Shown here: positions 1 through 5,630 of the stretch, piece by piece | Layout: each line of letters begins with the position of its first letter | Position numbering within the stretch: position 1 is the first letter of the stretch | Assembly: GCA_964608495.1 (NCBI GenBank) | Contig: CAZSOQ010000291.1 | Location: 1 to 5,753 of the forward strand | Direction of reading: 5' to 3' | DNA from: JAKORR01 sp964608495 | Lineage (GTDB): Bacteria; Armatimonadota; Zipacnadia; Zipacnadales; FEN-943 | DNA length: 5,753 nt | Notes under the pieces: generated by a model | Told to the model about the DNA's origin: nothing | What the model saw: the letters and a program-made list of their open reading frames with translations, nothing else | The model's database searches: none | Made by a program: the position numbers and the translations under genes

Positions 1-1
1 G

Positions 2-442
2 CTGTGGACCGAAGCCCGCCTGTTGAAGGACGGGATGGCCCGCGTGTTCCGTGGGGAGACCGTGGCGGACAACTGGACAGACAACCCGCTTCCCGGGGCG
101 CCGGGCGTGGTGTTCGACAGCGTGCCCGCCTACGGCAGCGAGGACGACCTGCGGGGGCACGTGACCGGCGTGGACCCGACTCGGTACCGCTTGGCCGTGT
201 TCATCTACGTGGGCGAGTGGTGGACCAAGCCCACCTTCGCCCAGCCCCTGACGCCTCTGGGCCTGGACGGCACCTGGGTGTGCGACGTCACCACGGGGGT
301 GAACGACGTGCTGGCCACTAGGATCGCCGCCTTCCTGGTGCCCGTGGGGTACTCGCCGCCACTGCTGTCGGGCGCGGCCACGCTCCCGCCGGAGCTGGGC
401 GACAACGCCATCGCGTCGCTGGAGGTCCCGCGCGGGCCGTGA
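2..442 (+). CDS. C-terminal end of a probably secreted protein with a beta-sandwich-like accessory domain (5' partial)
   Basis: The frame is open from the left edge to the TGA at 440-442, so about 146 C-terminal residues of a longer protein are visible and its true start lies outside the window. A TTG at 23 could serve as a start but has no convincing ribosome binding site. The visible part contains 'LAVFIYVGEWWTKPTF', then 'LDGTWVCDVTTG' and 'ATRIAAFLVPVGY', an alternating hydrophobic and aromatic pattern typical of beta strands. From memory, similar segments occur as C-terminal domains of exported glycoside-hydrolase-like or cell-surface proteins in high-GC environmental bacteria, ending soon after an 'LPPEL'-like stretch as here. 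Function, possibly carbohydrate or surface binding, is inference. No catalytic residues can be assigned. No membrane anchor or sorting signal follows the domain. Confidence 0.75.
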   Translation: MWTEARLLKDGMARVFRGETVADNWTDNPLPGAPGVVFDSVPAYGSEDDLRGHVTGVDPTRYRLAVFIYVGEWWTKPTFAQPLTPLGLDGTWVCDVTTGVNDVLATRIAAFLVPVGYSPPLLSGAATLPPELGDNAIASLEVPRGP

Positions 443-549
443 TGGGGCGCGCAGGGCGAGGGGGGCGTGGCGGCGGTAGGGTCTAGAACTCGGGCGCCCA
501 GGCAGGCGTCTAATAGTACGACTCAGGCTAGTGGAGTGAGCCTGCCACC
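443..549 (+). other. Short G-rich gap with a possible leader hairpin before the secretin-like gene
   Basis: This 107-base gap opens with G-runs right after the upstream stop (444-447, 454-456, 460-465, 479-481). A small AT-richer island, TCTAATAGTA, lies at 509-518. Near the downstream start, CAGGCT (524-529) can pair with AGCCTG (539-544), leaving the GGAG at 533-536 in the loop. GGCAGGC (501-507) can instead pair with GCCTGCC (540-546). No clear sigma70 promoter or terminator with a T-run is visible. Confidence 0.4.
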
Positions 550-1656
550 ATGCCAACGACCCAGTGGGCGATCTGCGCGCTGGCGGCGATGGGGCTGCTG
601 GCGCGCTGCGCCGTGGCCGAAGACATCCTGCGAGTGGTGGAGCTGCGACACGCCGACGCGCGGTACGTCGCCGGGCTGCTCGGGGGCGCCGCCGTGGACC
701 ACCAGGCCGTCACCAGCCGGTGGGCCACGGACGTCATCCACCGGGCCGTGAGCGTCTTCCCGAAGCCGCGCGGGGAGGTCGTGCCGGACCCCCGCTGGTA
801 CTCCTATGCCGATGTGCTGCCTGCCCAGCCACCCGACGAGCCGGCGACGAGGTTCGCGGCCGTCTTCGGGCTGCCCGAGCTGAGCCAGCCGCCCGTGGCT
901 GTGCCCGGCCGCAACGCCCTCATCGTCCGCGGCCCCGCCGAGGTCCTAGACCGGGTGCTCGAGGTGGTGCGCTTCCTCGATCAGCCCGCGGATATGGTGA
1001 ACGTGGACGTGCGAGTGGAGGACGCGCCGACCCACATCGTCCGGGGGTGGGGCGTGGACTTCCATACCTGGGGTGAGGGCGTGGACGTGGGCAGCGCGGG
1101 CAATGCCCCGGGCGACGGCCCAAGTCTGCGGTGGGGGTACGCGCGCTCGGACCTGCTGGCGAGCTTCCCCGATCAGGAATCGCGTGCCTTCACCATGACG
1201 GGGGTCAATGGGACGACGACCAGCGGGATGCCCCTCGACGTGGCCTTCGGGCAAGTGCTGCCCTTCTTCTCGGCGGAGGTGTACTACGACGCCTTCGGGC
1301 GGCGGCACGTGGAGTACACGCCGCAGGCGGTATTCATCGGTGTGGAGCTGTGGTGCCTGCCGGTGGTCACGGGCGCGGACCTGGTGAGAATGACGCTCAG
1401 GCCCACCTTCAGCTACTACGCGGGCGCCGTGACGTCGCCGCGGGGGCAAGTGGTGCCCATCGTGAGCTACCAGGGCGTCGCGACGACGGTGACGGTGCCG
1501 GACGGCGAGTCGCTGGTGATCGGTGGGCTGCGCCAGGTGCGCGACGAGGCCAACCAGCGGTTCGAGGGGCTGCTGCATGACGTGCGGGTGTACGATTCGT
1601 CGGAGCCGACGATGATCGTCACGCCGCGGATCCTGCGCCCGTTCCCGGCGGAGTAG
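550..1656 (+). CDS. Short secretin-family (type II/III secretion or type IV pilus-like) exported protein
   Basis: This 368-residue protein begins with a Sec-type signal peptide: hydrophobic residues 7-19 and a probable cleavage after AVA at 21-23. Residues 26-46 ('ILRVVELRHADARYVAGLLGG') resemble the start of a secretin N-domain. Residues 117-160, around 'RNALIVRGPAEVLDRVLEVV' and 'FLDQPADMVNVDVRVEDAPT', match the secretin N1/N3-like fold. Residues 255-364 resemble the secretin beta core: 'GVELWCLPVV' (264-273), 'VTVPDGESLVIGGL' (314-327) and 'MIVTPRILRP' (355-364). Classical GspD/PilQ proteins are roughly 600-700 residues and carry a VPxLGxIPxxGxLF segment between the last two motifs; it is absent here, replaced by about 28 divergent residues. 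The start is ATG 550, with GGAG (533-536) or GTGAG (536-540) upstream. No pilus or secretion ATPase, pseudopilin or inner-membrane gene lies nearby, so a pore-forming role is uncertain. A periplasmic or outer-membrane secretin-like protein is the safest call. Confidence 0.75.
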   Translation: MPTTQWAICALAAMGLLARCAVAEDILRVVELRHADARYVAGLLGGAAVDHQAVTSRWATDVIHRAVSVFPKPRGEVVPDPRWYSYADVLPAQPPDEPATRFAAVFGLPELSQPPVAVPGRNALIVRGPAEVLDRVLEVVRFLDQPADMVNVDVRVEDAPTHIVRGWGVDFHTWGEGVDVGSAGNAPGDGPSLRWGYARSDLLASFPDQESRAFTMTGVNGTTTSGMPLDVAFGQVLPFFSAEVYYDAFGRRHVEYTPQAVFIGVELWCLPVVTGADLVRMTLRPTFSYYAGAVTSPRGQVVPIVSYQGVATTVTVPDGESLVIGGLRQVRDEANQRFEGLLHDVRVYDSSEPTMIVTPRILRPFPAE

Positions 1657-1662
1657 GATGAC

Positions 1663-1692
1663 GGGGGGCTGAGGGCGCGGGAGGCGGAGGGG
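1663..1692 (+). other. Potential G-quadruplex in the 3' UTR of the secretin-like gene
   Basis: Six bases after the TAG stop (1654-1656), four G-tracts occur on the sense strand: 1663-1668, 1673-1675, 1679-1681 and 1689-1692. The loops are 4, 3 and 7 bases. This satisfies the usual G3+N1-7 rule for an intramolecular quadruplex. In a GC-rich genome such a run can arise by chance, so any role in mRNA 3'-end stability or polymerase pausing is inference. Confidence 0.35.
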
Positions 1693-1710
1693 AGTGCGCG
1701 TGGTGAGCGG

Positions 1711-1768
1711 GCCGCATGGGGCCCCGGAGAACCCTCACTGACGTTCGGGTTCTCTTCCCCCATGCGGT
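1711..1768 (+). other. Large two-segment hairpin in the gap before dprA (terminator-like or structured RNA candidate)
   Basis: The outer arms CCGCATGGGG (1712-1721) and CCCCATGCGG (1758-1767) are perfect 10-bp complements. G1711 with T1768 could add a wobble pair. Nested inside are the perfect 8-bp arms GAGAACCC (1727-1734) and GGGTTCTC (1747-1754). An asymmetric internal loop (1722-1726 and 1755-1757) separates the two stems, and the 12-base terminal loop is 1735-1746. No T-run follows on either strand, so it is not a classical intrinsic terminator. It sits where transcription of the secretin gene should end and dprA transcription may begin. An overlapping alternative hairpin pairs GCGGTGC (1764-1770) with GCACCGC (1787-1793). 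The rest of the 1657-1915 gap shows only G-runs and no gene. Confidence 0.6.
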
Positions 1769-1915
1769 GCCTCCATCCAAGACGCAGCACCGCGGCGCCA
1801 CGGCCACAGGGGTATCCTCGACAGGTTCGCGAGTGCGGGCCGGATCGGGTGGGGGCAGGGAAGGAATCGGGCGCGGGGCGGCGAAGATCGGCAGTGCTGC
1901 AGTGGTGACGGGGCC

Positions 1916-2857
1916 ATGCGAGTGAGCAAAGAGCGACTCGCGCAATTGGCGTTGCTGTGGAGCGAAGCGGTCGGTTCCGCAGGGCTGGTGCGTGTGGTGG
2001 CGCACTTCGGTTCTGCCTGGAAAACCGTTCATGCCCGGCGTGAGGAATTGGCGTCTCCATCCGCGCGGCTTCGGCCCGAGCAGGTAGCCCTCATCACGAC
2101 GCTCCCCGCCCGTCTGGATCGCTTCGAGGAAGAGTGGCGGCAGTGTGAGGAGCGGCACATACGGGTCGTGTTCGCCGGGGACGACGAGTACCCCGCGCCG
2201 ATGGTCGGCATCCCCAACGCCCCGGCGGTGCTGACGATGTATGGCAACTGGCTGGCGACGGACGACCCGGCGGTGGCGATGGTGGGGACGCGGTCGCCGA
2301 CGCGCGAGGGGGAGGACCTGGCGAGGGACCTGGCCTTCGCCTGTGCGCGGCGCCGTCTGACGGTGGTGAGCGGGCTGGCCCAGGGCATAGATCAGGCGGC
2401 GCATCGGGGTGCGCTGGAGGCGGGGGGGCGCACGGTGGCCGTGGTCGGCTGTGGGCTGCTGGCCATACCGCGCGACACCACGGGCGGGCTGGAGGCGGCC
2501 ATCGCGCGGGATGGGGCGGTGATCTCGGAGCTGGGACCGCACTCGACGATGTCGGTACCCCATCTGATGGCGCGGAACAGGCTGACGAGCGGCCTGGCGC
2601 GCGCGGTGATGGTGGTGCAGTCGCGGGGGCGCGGGGGGTCGCTGGTGACGGCGGACTACGCGGAGAAGCAGGGGCGGCTCGTGCTTGCCGTCCCCTGGCC
2701 GGAGGATAGGCCCGAGGGCGTGGGGACGGCCAGACTGCTCGAGGGAGGCGCTCGGCGCATCGAGAGCCCGGCGGAGGTGGCGGACCTGGCCGACGACCTG
2801 CGCGGGGGCCTTCCGGCGAGGAAACCGGACCAGTTGTCCCTATTCGAGAACCCGTGA
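1916..2857 (+). CDS. dprA: DprA/Smf-family DNA-processing protein, divergent, without winged helix, with clamp-type tail
   Basis: DprA binds single-stranded DNA and loads RecA during natural transformation in the cytoplasm. This 313-residue protein has an N-terminal helical region (about 5-60), 'GDDEYPAPM..IPNAPAVLTMYGN' leading into the Rossmann-like core, then 'VAMVGTRSPT' (120-129), 'VVSGLAQGIDQAAHRGALEAGGRT' (150-173, quoted across two strands), 'VVGCGL' (176-181), 'RNRLTSGL' (220-227) and 'GGSLVTADYAEKQGR' (240-254). These match the family's nucleotide and ssDNA-binding signature, although the usual HFPxRNRIIAGL is HLMARNRLTSGL and the usual AVPG is AVPW. The TARLLEGGARRI segment (271-282) is the normal end of the core. 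After it there is no winged-helix domain, only a short tail ending in QLSLF (306-310). ATG 1916 is used here; GTG 1922 has a better-placed GGGG (1910-1913) and could be the real start. The family call is firm; the transformation role is inferred, as no com genes are visible. Confidence 0.9.
   Translation: MRVSKERLAQLALLWSEAVGSAGLVRVVAHFGSAWKTVHARREELASPSARLRPEQVALITTLPARLDRFEEEWRQCEERHIRVVFAGDDEYPAPMVGIPNAPAVLTMYGNWLATDDPAVAMVGTRSPTREGEDLARDLAFACARRRLTVVSGLAQGIDQAAHRGALEAGGRTVAVVGCGLLAIPRDTTGGLEAAIARDGAVISELGPHSTMSVPHLMARNRLTSGLARAVMVVQSRGRGGSLVTADYAEKQGRLVLAVPWPEDRPEGVGTARLLEGGARRIESPAEVADLADDLRGGLPARKPDQLSLFENP
2831..2845 (+). other. C-terminal QLSLF motif of DprA (sliding-clamp-binding type)
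   Basis: Codons 306-310 of the dprA gene encode Gln-Leu-Ser-Leu-Phe, three residues before the stop. This equals the known bacterial beta-clamp-binding pentapeptide consensus QL[S/D]LF used by DNA polymerases and repair proteins. It lies in a short, probably flexible, proline- and charge-containing tail, which is the usual placement for such motifs. Clamp binding by this protein is inference. Confidence 0.6.
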
Positions 2858-2892
2858 GGAAGCCCAGGCCCGGACCGGCGAGGGCCGCGGCG

Positions 2893-2921
2893 CTGGCAGG
2901 CCAGGGCGGGTATGTTATACT
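2893..2921 (+). promoter_or_regulatory. Sigma70-type promoter with extended -10
   Basis: The -10 hexamer TATACT (2916-2921) matches TATAAT at 5 of 6 positions and is preceded by an extended -10 TG (2913-2914). Exactly 17 bases upstream lies CTGGCA (2893-2898), 4 of 6 to TTGACA. The AT-rich patch stands out in very GC-rich surroundings. Transcription would begin near 2928, about 25 bases before the GTG at 2953, giving a short leader with a strong Shine-Dalgarno. It would drive the membrane protein, acylphosphatase and response regulator genes. Confidence 0.65.
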
Positions 2922-2941
2922 TGGCACCAGCCGGCCGAACC

Positions 2942-2946
2942 GGAGG
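2942..2946 (+). promoter_or_regulatory. Shine-Dalgarno GGAGG that fixes the GTG 2953 start
   Basis: GGAGG, followed by GGAG, lies 6 bases before the GTG at 2953. It is the strongest ribosome binding site in the window. It favours this start over the in-frame GTG at 2854 that overlaps the dprA stop, which would give an arginine/proline-rich 33-residue extension spanning the promoter. Confidence 0.7.
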
Positions 2947-2952
2947 GGAGAT

Positions 2953-3357
2953 GTGTCCAGCGACGAGCGCAAGCCCATAGTCTCGACGGCGACGGCAGCC
3001 TGGGCGGCAGCGGGCCTGGGTGTGGCTGCTTTCGTGGTCGGTCTGGTGCTGCTGTTCAAGGTTTTCGGGTGGGGCTATGAGGTGTTCCAGGGGGTTGATG
3101 CGGCTTTCGGCCACGTGGAGGCTGCCGCGCCCGTCAAGTCGCCGGGCGGCCCGCCCCCGGATCCCCACGCCGGCAATCCCTCGCCGAGCGAACCGACGGT
3201 GCAGGCACAGCCCGGGGGCAGTGGGCTGCTGGTCGTGGCGGCGGCCTTCCTGGCCAAGCTCGTGGGCCTGCTCATTCTCGGCTGGATCGCGGCCATGATG
3301 GCCGCCAAGGGCGCCGGGATGGTCGCGGCTGCGCTCGGACCCAGACCCCCAGGATGA
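2953..3357 (+). CDS. Small membrane protein with two predicted TM segments and a proline-rich linker
   Basis: I do not recognise this family. From GTG 2953 the product is 134 residues. After a short polar N-terminus (SSDERKP) comes a hydrophobic segment at about 13-36 ('AAWAAAGLGVAAFVVGLVLL' plus flanks). An amphipathic stretch follows, then a Pro/Gly-rich linker (about 59-88), and a second hydrophobic segment at about 91-117 ('LLVVAAAFLAKLVGLLILGW' plus flanks) ending in a small-residue-rich tail. It has no signal-peptide cleavage site or catalytic motif. Both ends are probably on the same side of the membrane. It has its own extended -10 promoter and a strong Shine-Dalgarno, and its TGA overlaps the acylphosphatase ATG in ATGA (3354-3357), suggesting translational coupling. 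The coding call is well supported; function is unknown. Confidence 0.75.
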   Translation: MSSDERKPIVSTATAAWAAAGLGVAAFVVGLVLLFKVFGWGYEVFQGVDAAFGHVEAAAPVKSPGGPPPDPHAGNPSPSEPTVQAQPGGSGLLVVAAAFLAKLVGLLILGWIAAMMAAKGAGMVAAALGPRPPG

Positions 3358-3668
3358 CGCCTTCCGCCCACTCAACCCAGCAGCGGCGCGTGCGGGCGGT
3401 AGTGTCGGGTCGCGTGCAGGGGGTGGGCTTCCGGTACTTCGTTCTCCGCCGCGCGACGGACCTGGACCTGAGCGGGTGGGTGCGCAACAGGGCGGACGGA
3501 TCGGTGGAGATCCTCGCCGAGGGCCCGCCCGAGGCCCTGCGGGAGCTGGTGAGGGTCCTACGGGTGGGACCGCCGTCCGCGTACGTGGCCGACGTCAAGA
3601 TGGGGGAGAGCGAGGCCGAGGGCGGTCTGCCGAAGCCCTTCGCCGTGGAGCCCGACGCCTACTACTGA
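3354..3668 (+). CDS. acyP: Acylphosphatase
   Basis: Acylphosphatase hydrolyses carboxyl-phosphate bonds such as those in acetyl phosphate, carbamoyl phosphate or 1,3-bisphosphoglycerate, in the cytoplasm. The signature GRVQGVGFR spans residues 19-27, with the catalytic, phosphate-binding arginine at R27. The second signature, GWVRNRADGSVE (41-52), carries the catalytic asparagine N45. The length of 104 residues fits the roughly 90-100-residue single-domain family, with a slightly longer polar N-terminus (first 10 residues). The C-terminus ends in an F-x-V-type strand (FAVEP). The ATG overlaps the stop of the preceding gene in ATGA with little independent Shine-Dalgarno, so it is probably translated by coupling. 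Acetyl phosphate can phosphorylate receiver domains, so the response regulator four bases downstream is a suggestive neighbour, but a functional link is only inference. Confidence 0.95.
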   Translation: MTPSAHSTQQRRVRAVVSGRVQGVGFRYFVLRRATDLDLSGWVRNRADGSVEILAEGPPEALRELVRVLRVGPPSAYVADVKMGESEAEGGLPKPFAVEPDAYY

Positions 3669-3672
3669 AGCC

Positions 3673-4698
3673 ATGAGCGAGGACCAGGAAGCTCCCCAGG
3701 CCCCGGAGCCCGCCGCCGTTCTGCTGGTGGAGGACGACGAGCAGGCGCGCGCTCTGTACGCGGAAGCGCTGCGGGGCGAGGGCTATGAGGTAGTGGCGGC
3801 GGGGTCGGCCGCGGAGGCGAGCGAGGAGCTGGCGCGGCGCCCCTTCCCGGCCGCGGTGCTGGATGTGTTCCTCCCCGACGGTCGCGGCCTCAGCCTCCTG
3901 TCGCTGGTGCACGAGAGGGACCCGCAGGCCGTGGCGATCGTCATCACGGGCTACGCGTCGCTGGACACGGCGCTGGAAGCCCTGCGGCTGGGGGCCTATG
4001 AGTACCTCTGCAAGCCCTGCTCGACCGATGAGCTCCTGCGGGCGCTGGCGCGCGGGCTCGAGCGGCGGGAGCTCATCCTGGGGAACCTGCGGCTGACAGA
4101 GCGCCTCGCCGGCCTGGCGCGGCAGCTCCGGGTGCCGGGCAAGTCCCTGGAGGGGCGGATGCAGGCGGCTGCGGACAGCCTGGCCGCCTTCGCCGACCTG
4201 TCTGAGGGCATGGCGCAGACGCCGGGCCCGAGCGTGGCGCTGGCCGCCATCTGCCAGGCCGCCGCTCGTCTGGCGGGGGCGTCGCTGGCGGCAGTGCTGG
4301 CCCTGCGCGAGGACTCGGCCCAGGTGGCCGCGGCTCATGGGGACGTGGAGCGCGTCTCGGCTGGGCGCGTGCTGCCGCTTTCGCCGCTCCTGCGCGCGGT
4401 GGCCGGTCAGGGCAAGCCGATCGTGGCGAGCGACCTCCTGTTCGGCGATGGCTTCACCGACGACCTTCTGGCGGGAGCGGGGCTTGCCAGCGCCGTGGTC
4501 CTGCCGATCGTGCTGCAGGGGCGGCTGAAAGGCGCCCTGCTCTGCGCCCACGAGCAACGGGAGGCCTTCGCGGAGGAGAAGACGAGCCTGCTGGCCCTGC
4601 TCGCCGCGCAGGCCGCCCCGGCGCTGGATCAGTGGATGCGGGCCGGGCCGTCGGGCGAGGACGGCCAGGGATTCATCGAGATAGACCGACTGCTGTGA
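3673..4698 (+). CDS. Response regulator with receiver and GAF-like domains, no DNA-binding output
   Basis: The protein has 341 residues. The receiver domain covers about 14-130: acidic pocket E20-D21-D22 in 'VLLVEDDE', phosphoacceptor D64 in 'AVLDVFLPDG', switch threonine T92 in 'VIVITGYAS' and conserved K114 in 'YLCKPCS'. All catalytic positions are intact, so it should accept phosphate from a histidine kinase. A helical linker (about 130-180) leads to a GAF-like sensor domain (about 185-320), seen in 'ALAAICQAAARLAGASLAAV', 'GKPIVASDLL', 'SAVVLPIVLQGRLKGALLCA' and a closing helix. The tail ends in 'FIEIDRLL'. There is no helix-turn-helix, GGDEF, EAL, HD-GYP or kinase output, so it may act by protein contact or by GAF ligand sensing. 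It starts 4 bases after the acylphosphatase stop, in the same transcript. No cognate kinase is in the window. Confidence 0.9.
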   Translation: MSEDQEAPQAPEPAAVLLVEDDEQARALYAEALRGEGYEVVAAGSAAEASEELARRPFPAAVLDVFLPDGRGLSLLSLVHERDPQAVAIVITGYASLDTALEALRLGAYEYLCKPCSTDELLRALARGLERRELILGNLRLTERLAGLARQLRVPGKSLEGRMQAAADSLAAFADLSEGMAQTPGPSVALAAICQAAARLAGASLAAVLALREDSAQVAAAHGDVERVSAGRVLPLSPLLRAVAGQGKPIVASDLLFGDGFTDDLLAGAGLASAVVLPIVLQGRLKGALLCAHEQREAFAEEKTSLLALLAAQAAPALDQWMRAGPSGEDGQGFIEIDRLL

Positions 4699-4764
4699 AG
4701 GCGCAGGCCCGGCCACGGCCGGCGGTGGGCCGCGCGCCGGGCGCCTACCTCGCCAGGACCAGCC
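4699..4764 (+). other. GC-rich gap with a strong stem-loop between regulator and methyltransferase genes
   Basis: Right after the regulator's stop, AGGCGC (4699-4704) can pair with GCGCCT (4741-4746), GGCCC (4706-4710) with GGGCC (4727-4731), or CCGGCC (4709-4714) with GGCCGG (4717-4722). The pairings partly compete. No T-run follows, so this is not a clear intrinsic terminator. AGGA (4755-4758) serves as a weak Shine-Dalgarno for the methyltransferase gene. Confidence 0.4.
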
Positions 4765-5547
4765 ATGATGGGGACTCCCGACGACCAGCCGCGGGCGGCG
4801 AGGGCCCGGGAATGGTGGCGCCGTTTCTTCGCGAGCCCGGACAGCCTGGTGCTCGGCCGCTTCCCCGACGATGGGACCTCACGATGGGAGGCGGAGAGCA
4901 CCGCGCGGTTGATGGGGCTGCGCGAGGGGATGGCCGTGGCCGACATCCCCTGCGGGCCGGGACGCCACCTGCCCTGGTGGGCGGCCTGCGGCTGCAGCGT
5001 CGTGGGCCTGGACGCCTCGCCGCTGATGCTCGCGCTGGCCGCGAAGGCCATCGCGCGGGCCCCGGGCCCGCCGCAACTCGTGCAGGGCCTCATGCAGGCG
5101 CTGCCCTTCCGCGACGAGAGCTTCGACGTCGTGCTCAACTTGTTCAACAGCTTCGGCTATCTGCCCACCGACGCCGAGAACGAGACGGTACTGGCGGAAG
5201 TCGCCCGCTGCCTGCGGCCCGGCGGGGCCCTGCTGCTGGACACGCGCAACCCGGTGCTCGAGATCCTCTTCGCTCCCTACCGCGAGGACATGATCCTGCC
5301 CAACGGGCGGGAGGTGCGCGCCTCGGCGAAGTACGACCTGGCGACGAAGCGCCTGACGGTGCGGTGGCGCGACCTGGACGAGCGCGCCACCGTGTACGAG
5401 GCATCCATACGGCTGTACAACGTCGAGGAGCTGACCGAGATGATGACCCGGGCGGGGCTGAAGGTGGAGGCTGTCTACGGGGACATCAGCGGCACGCCCT
5501 TCGAGCCCGACCACGCGCAGGTGCTGGTGCTGGCGCGGCGGGGATAG
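4765..5547 (+). CDS. Class I SAM-dependent methyltransferase
   Basis: The 260-residue protein carries the Rossmann-fold methyltransferase motifs in order. Motif I is VADIPCGPGRH (58-68), the glycine-rich SAM-binding loop, with Pro where CGTG is more usual. The acidic residue after strand beta-2 is D83 in VVGLDAS (79-85) and should bind the SAM ribose. 'ALPFRDESFDVVLNLFNSFGYL' (112-133, joined here from adjacent segments) is the motif II region, and 'LRPGGALLLDTRNP' (150-163) is motif III. A tryptophan-rich N-terminal helix ('REWWRRFF', 15-22) precedes the core. The C-terminal part (about 170-258) adds a beta-rich segment and a final strand 'AQVLVLARRG', as in small-molecule or ubiE-like methyltransferases. 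The substrate cannot be told from sequence. Two adjacent ATGs exist (4765 and 4768); AGGA at 4755-4758 suits either. It follows the regulator by 66 bases. Confidence 0.92.
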   Translation: MMGTPDDQPRAARAREWWRRFFASPDSLVLGRFPDDGTSRWEAESTARLMGLREGMAVADIPCGPGRHLPWWAACGCSVVGLDASPLMLALAAKAIARAPGPPQLVQGLMQALPFRDESFDVVLNLFNSFGYLPTDAENETVLAEVARCLRPGGALLLDTRNPVLEILFAPYREDMILPNGREVRASAKYDLATKRLTVRWRDLDERATVYEASIRLYNVEELTEMMTRAGLKVEAVYGDISGTPFEPDHAQVLVLARRG

Positions 5548-5630
5548 GCCGCGAGGCCGCCGCGAGCGGTCCCAGCAGCCGTCCCGGCCGTCAAGCTCTC
5601 GCCTGCTCGGTCCATCCACGGGGGCTGGCG

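Noticed and set aside
511..530. Sequence resembling the T7 RNA polymerase promoter (TAAT, then ACGACTCA).
   Set aside because: Three extra bases (AGT) split the conserved core and the CTATAG initiation end is not matched. There are no phage genes nearby, so it is most likely chance.
1818..1846. Possible dprA promoter with TCGACA (5 of 6 to the -35 consensus).
   Set aside because: At the proper 17-base spacing the -10 position reads CGGATC, which is not a credible -10 element.
1716..1925. Small plus-strand open frame of 69 codons in the gap before dprA.
   Set aside because: It starts inside the large hairpin, has low-complexity Gly/Arg/Ser composition and no ribosome binding site, and overlaps the dprA start.
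1619..2563. Long minus-strand open frame across the dprA leader and first two thirds of dprA.
   Set aside because: Composition is Arg/Pro/His-rich with no recognisable domain, while the plus strand encodes a clear DprA.
2854..2952. Upstream GTG start for the membrane protein, overlapping the dprA stop.
   Set aside because: It would add a basic, proline-rich 33-residue stretch across a good promoter, and the GGAGG at 2942-2946 points to GTG 2953.
3595..4716. Long minus-strand open frame (373 codons) opposite the response regulator.
   Set aside because: The plus-strand protein has intact receiver motifs over the same span. The minus frame is Arg/Gln/His-rich with no family motif, a typical shadow in GC-rich DNA.
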